Part shown: in pieces, positions 46,905 to 50,956 of the stretch | Numbering within the stretch: the first letter of the stretch is position 1 | Layout: each line of letters opens with the position of its first letter | NCBI GenBank assembly: GCA_015680685.1 | Contig: MNCI01034986.1 | Span: forward strand, 223,507-274,462 | From: Gnetum montanum | Lineage: Eukaryota; Streptophyta; Gnetopsida; Gnetales; Gnetaceae | Reading direction: 5' to 3' | DNA length: 50,956 bases | Made by a program: the position numbers and the translations under genes | The notes under the pieces: model-generated | Database searches by the model: none | Told to the model about the DNA's origin: nothing | The model's input: the letters and a program-made list of their open reading frames with translations, nothing else

Positions 46905-47698
46905 TGATGAGTGGTGAGGTACCCCTACACTCAACCATACGAATACAAACTAGTTGTGGCATCTAGATAGTTAGCCTTAGGTCATAGTTTGCTGTCTTCC
47001 CACCTGGACTAGTGTTAACTTTGTCATGTATGGTTTAGACTAGAGTGAGGTGTATGATGTGTTCTATGCTAATGCTTCTCCTGAAGGTAATGGAAGATAA
47101 TATTAACTAAGCTAAGAGAGAGGGGGTGAGAGAGAATCTAAGCTAGCCTAAGTACGATGAGCATCCATTCCTCAATTATCCATACACATCTTGGACTTCG
47201 TGCACAACTACCACTGGGATTACTAAGCGTAGATCCTAGGTACACAACTGGGTTACCAAGTAGCCACACTTAAATGCTCGTAATCAAGTCGTACTCATTC
47301 TGCATTTAATAAGAGTATAGGGTGAAGAGATATTAACTAAGAAAGCAATAAATAACAATTAAGTGAATAATTAAACTAAGTGAATGCTGCAATGATGAAG
47401 TAATCTCAATCTTTATTTCCAGTCATGTGCGTGTCCAAGTACGTCACACTCGAATAAAGTTTCTATACAATTACAATCACCACACTACGGGAATACATTG
47501 GGAGGAAAAGGGTTGAGAGAAAAATAAAAACTAAAAGCTAAAAACTAACTAAAATTGACTGACTCTGACTGCTAACTCTCAACTGACTCCTCTTATTTAT
47601 ATTTGAGGAGACAGAATACGATATCGTGTACACAATATCACAGCGAGGCTGTGATATTGTATACACGATATCGCGGTGAACTAAATGGAAACTCATCA
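46905..47698 (-). repeat. 3' LTR of element E
   Basis: 794 bp, TGATGAGTGG ... GAAACTCATCA is imperfect only outside the terminal seven bases; the ends TGATGAG/CTCATCA are exact inverted repeats. A polypurine tract (GTCGTGGGGGTA on the minus strand) follows at 47710-47699. A minus-strand TATA-like AAATATAAATAAGAGG lies at 47605-47590. Confidence 0.85.
47619..47673. repeat. Long hairpin in U3 of element E
   Basis: 26-bp arms (47619-47644 and 47648-47673) with one mismatch and a 3-base loop GAG. The arms begin CGATATCGTGTA and include AATATCACAGC. It lies directly upstream (minus strand) of the TATA-like box at 47605-47590, as in the palindromes of elements A and B. Confidence 0.92.
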
Positions 47699-47879
47699 TA
47701 CCCCCACGACTGAGTGAAAACTCGTTCTTGAGTTACAGTGAGAACAAGTTTCATTGATTACAGAGTGGATAGGTACAAGATTATTGGATGGTGAAAATGA
47801 GTTTATGTCGTAGTGTGGAATCAAAACAAAATAAAGACACAACACAAGAAATGTGCTACAACTACAAAATTGGTGGAAC

Positions 47880-50670
47880 TCATGTAGTTCCTGGTGGTGG
47901 TGGCTCCTCCATAGGTGCTTTCCCCTTGTCTTGTGCTCTAGGTCTTGGGACTTGATGGTGTTGAAGTATGGCCTGGATTTTCTCCTCTTCAGTCCATGGA
48001 TCCTGTGTCCTCCATGCTAATGTTCCGATGTTTGATGGAGTTGGCACCTCCTATGGGCAGGGTAGTTGTGAAAATATTTGATTGGCCTTGACATACCAAG
48101 CCCCAAACACCTGTTTTTCCTCTTCATAGGCTCTAGCTTTATCTTTGTATTCTTGAAAATACACCAACTATCAAGCCAAATTTTTTGCAACACCTTTGTG
48201 TCCTTGGTAGCTTGCTTTCACCAACTCAAGTTTAGAATTTTTGATCTCCAGTTTTTCCAATAACTTCTTGCGTTCTGCAAATTCTGCTTCATATTTGCTA
48301 TGGGTGGTGGTTACCTGTTGCTCTAGCTTTGTTCTTGGGTGCCTTGTTGTTAACATGGCAAGGTTGGCATATTGCAGGTTTTCCAACTCCATGTATTCTG
48401 TCAGATCCTGAATCTGCAAGTCTCAATTTTTAACTTTTGTCTGGTGGGCAAAGGCATATGTGTCCAATATGGCCCACTAGTTAGTGTGTTGAGCACTAAT
48501 AGCATTGATGTGGGCATTGGCCATATGGATCTCCTTCTCAAGGATCTATTTGTACATTCCCACCTGGTCCTGAAAGTGCTCCTTTAGCTTTTCATGCTGC
48601 TTAGCCTTATTTTGCCACACGCTTATTTTGATGGCTATCTTTTGACAGATTGCACGTACCTCCTCCATTGAGAGGGTTCTATTCTCACTAGCTAAATGGC
48701 TCATGTCTTGGTTGACCTGGATGAACTGTTCTCACAACTGATGAAAATGTTCTTCAAGAACATTCTTTTGCTTTTCCACAAAGGTCAACTGAAGGTAGTC
48801 GGCAACAAGTTGTTTATTTTCTTCTTTTAAGGAGTTGAGTGCTTTGAGATGCGCAGAAGTTTGTGCTTGTGCTATAGGGGCATCCCAAACAACCTTCCCC
48901 TTTTTCTTAGCCACCTTTTTATTCTCTATTAGTAGCTTGTTTAGTTGCTTAGTTCTGAAGCTGTCTAGTTGGTCTATGAGAACAATTTGCAAAGGGTCCC
49001 GCTATGCTGCTTGTAGGGCCACGAGCTATTCTTGCAATTTCTGCATCTCTACTTCAGCATGCTTGATCCTCACTTCTATTAAGACCATCTTTCCCTTCAT
49101 GGATATGAGGTCTGACTGAATTGCTGTAACATCCTGAGGGATGTCAAACAGAGACATCATTACTTGTCCTATTTGTAGAAATCAATCAAGCGCATCCTCA
49201 TGTTCCACAGGAGTCATTGAGGTTCTGGCCAAATTTTGAGCATCTTATACTCCTGTGAGATCTGCCAGTGGCACAATAGGTACATTGAATGACTCTTTCA
49301 TATGGTCTGTGATCACTTCTGTGGCTCCCACAGCATCTTGGTGTTGCATGACCACCACAGTGGCCCCTTCACTAGTTTCTAATTGCACTTGAAAAGATGT
49401 TGTGTTTTCCAAGATCTATTGTGACCAAATACTTTCCACTCCTCCTATATGAATAGACACTTCACCCCTTGTGTGATCCAAAGAAACTGTGGGTTGCATG
49501 GCATCATCAATGATGCAGAAGAGATTTGCATCATCACAACTTTCCCAACTGACTGTCTCGGTGATGGCCCTGAGATGGCTCATCGATGTTCTATAATCTT
49601 ATGGTGGTGGTAGCTGATCCTAGCCCGTGCTAGACCTTGCTTCCTATTTTTGGCTGGGTCCTATACTTGGAGGTTAGATGGGTCCTACAAGTTGAGTTTC
49701 AGTTGGTCCAGCCATCTGTTCTTCTTCTTCTTCTGGCCCTAGTGTCTCACCAATGATTTTCCTTACAGATGGTGGCTTTAACAGTTTTTCATATGAAGCA
49801 TTTTGGGCTTTTCAGAGGACATCATTGGTGTACCCCCTAATACCAGCACATTGGCATAGATTCCTGATAAGGCAAGGGAAAGGGCAACACCATCTTTCCT
49901 ATCTTCTATTCCTTGAATTGCCTCAGGATCTTCATCAAGTATAGATGGGGCATGTTAGCATTAACCTTTTCCATTAGCACTGCACATCCTCTAGCCACAT
50001 ATGTTGAAATTATTTTTAAGCCCTTTGTGGGGAAGAGGTGATACATTCCAATTTTGAAATAGATTGTCTCTTCCGTCATCAACTCACCAAATGTCTTATC
50101 TCTACCATATGCCTTTTCCAACCAATCTCATCATACATTGGGTCTTGAACGAGTGGATAACTGAGCAACCTTGGGCCTTATATTCGAAAGGTTTAATACT
50201 TCCGAAATGGCTTGCATGGAGAAATCGACTATCACACCACAAATATTGACAGTGGTGCCTTTTTCTCTATTGTGCCAGAACTGGTACATCTCCCCTAGGT
50301 ACCAGGCACCACTTTTAGAGAGGGTAGGCCATAAGGGAGATCCTTTGAGGTGATCCCTAACTGCCTCAGGAGCAAACTCTGCAAAAGATTTAAAGTTTAA
50401 TTCCACAATCATCGCAGTGAATGTGGACCTTTCGTGGATGGCCTGAACACAATCTTGGGGCAACATGAGATGTTGTCCCTGTTCATTCATTGTTGTAGCT
50501 CCTCCTTCTACCTGCCCAAACTATACTGTATGAGGGTCCTCTTGATGAATGTTAAATGCTTGTTTCTCCTATTCTGCATATTGTTTGGTAGGGACTTGTT
50601 CTTCGCCTCTCCTAGGTCATTTACTTCCACCTTGAGTAGGACCTTTCTGTTGTCCACATTTTGGGGTCAT
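47880..50670 (-). pseudogene. Extra ORF of element E, best-preserved copy
   Basis: About 930 residues if whole. Likely start ATG 50670-50668 (MTPKCGQQKGPTQGG), stop at 47882-47880 after GKAPMEEPPPPGTT. The open stretch 50490-50131 and the next (50121-49906) hold the globular domain: LQAIHERSTF-like AIHERSTFTAMIVELNFKS, GSPLWPTLSKSGAWYLGEMY, VNICGVIVDFSMQAISEVLN, TFGELMTEETIYFKIGMYHL, FPTKGLKIISTYVARGCAVL. This order and the final 'basic-residue, start-of-helix' pattern resemble the putative plant transposon protein family (PF20167, recalled). Two coiled-coil stretches follow (48992-48732; 48419-48171, with EFAERKKLLEKLEIKNSKLE), separated by the LSMEEVR...AI.I block near 48670. A few stops and shifts remain. 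Function unknown. Confidence 0.65.
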
Positions 50671-50956
50671 CTGCAATCACACGGGGCCAGTCGCTAGTAA
50701 TATTATTTTTGAAGTTACGTTATACCTATTGGTGACATTTTGGAACACGATCGCCAACGAGTGTCCTCGAACAGGATTTAGGTGCCTGCTGGTCTCTGGC
50801 AACACCAAGGCCCAGATACCTCCAAATAAACTCAGTAGTTAATGTGAGTATGTGTGTGTGCTATTGTAGCGTACGATTGTGTGAAATGTAACGATTGTGT
50901 TATGTGTAAACTACAAATGACTTACTTTAAAGAGATTCAGCCAACTTTGCCAAGTA
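50671..50956. other. Spacer upstream of the extra ORF of E
   Basis: No coding pattern. By analogy with A and B, any internal promoter-like module would be expected a few hundred bases upstream (to the right), probably outside the window. A short TG-rich stretch is near 50843-50862. Confidence 0.4.

Larger units (their letters stand above)
46905..50956 (-). mobile_element. Element E: 3' part of an Athila/Tat-like gypsy element
   Basis: Minus-strand element running off the right edge. The window holds its 3' LTR, polypurine tract, the extra ORF and the first part of the spacer upstream of that ORF. gag and pol would lie to the right. It is the least decayed of the three related elements: the extra ORF has longer open stretches and the U3 hairpin is nearly perfect. 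It is inserted into LTR D. Confidence 0.82.

Noticed and set aside
47880-50670. Extra ORF as a retroviral envelope gene
   Set aside because: No signal peptide, membrane helix or cleavage pattern is visible; long coiled coils and a basic N-terminus suggest otherwise. An env-like origin cannot be excluded.

Overview
The window looks like repeat-dominated intergenic DNA of a large plant nuclear genome. A gymnosperm, perhaps a conifer, is the best guess. The reasons are very AT-rich sequence, long degenerate Ty3/gypsy and Ty1/copia elements nested in one another, plant-type LINEs, a tRNA-derived SINE, and fragments of one plant gene family (cytokinin oxidase/dehydrogenase, CKX). No intact host gene was found. 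Almost every coding trace carries stops or frameshifts, so most entries are pseudogenes or element parts. The species guess is inference; the element and gene-family calls rest on motifs read from translations.

Layout. 1-3720: a LINE whose ORF1/endonuclease part lies on the minus strand and whose reverse transcriptase lies on the plus strand, as expected of a 5'-inverted insertion. 4550-5170: short-unit minisatellites. 5240-10480: gypsy element F (minus), with protease, gag, and a leader/LTR full of a short inverted motif. 11640-12717: the 3' end of a second LINE. 13392-15132: the 3' four exons of a CKX pseudogene (minus).

16224-28592: gypsy element A (minus, about 12.4 kb), with both LTRs, a decayed 5-bp target duplication, gag and protease but no recognisable RT/RNase H/integrase, and a long extra ORF before the 3' LTR. 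Its 5' end carries five 589-bp tandem units, each with an LTR end, a primer-binding site, leader and the gag start. 28593-46551: an old Ty1/copia element (plus), broken by element B, solo LTR G and LTR D. 29226-42195: gypsy element B (minus, 12,970 bp), structurally complete (LTR-gag-PR-RT-RH-INT-extra ORF-LTR) with an ATAAC/ATGAC target duplication. 44078-44908: solo LTR G with a perfect CTACT duplication, followed by a 493-bp tandem duplication. 46552-46904: partial LTR D, cut by element E (46905 to beyond the right edge).

A, B, E, D and G share one LTR family: ends TGATGAG...CTCATCA and, where visible, a tRNA-Asp-type primer-binding site as in the Athila/Tat lineage. A, B and E each carry a homologous extra ORF of about 2.7-2.9 kb between pol position and 3' LTR: a basic N-terminus, a globular domain like the 'putative plant transposon protein' family, and long coiled coils. 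The most interesting observation is that A and B have a palindromic motif upstream of a TATA box both in the LTR and again just upstream of this extra ORF, and in each element the internal palindrome resembles that element's own LTR palindrome rather than the other's. This suggests a second, co-evolving promoter dedicated to the extra ORF.
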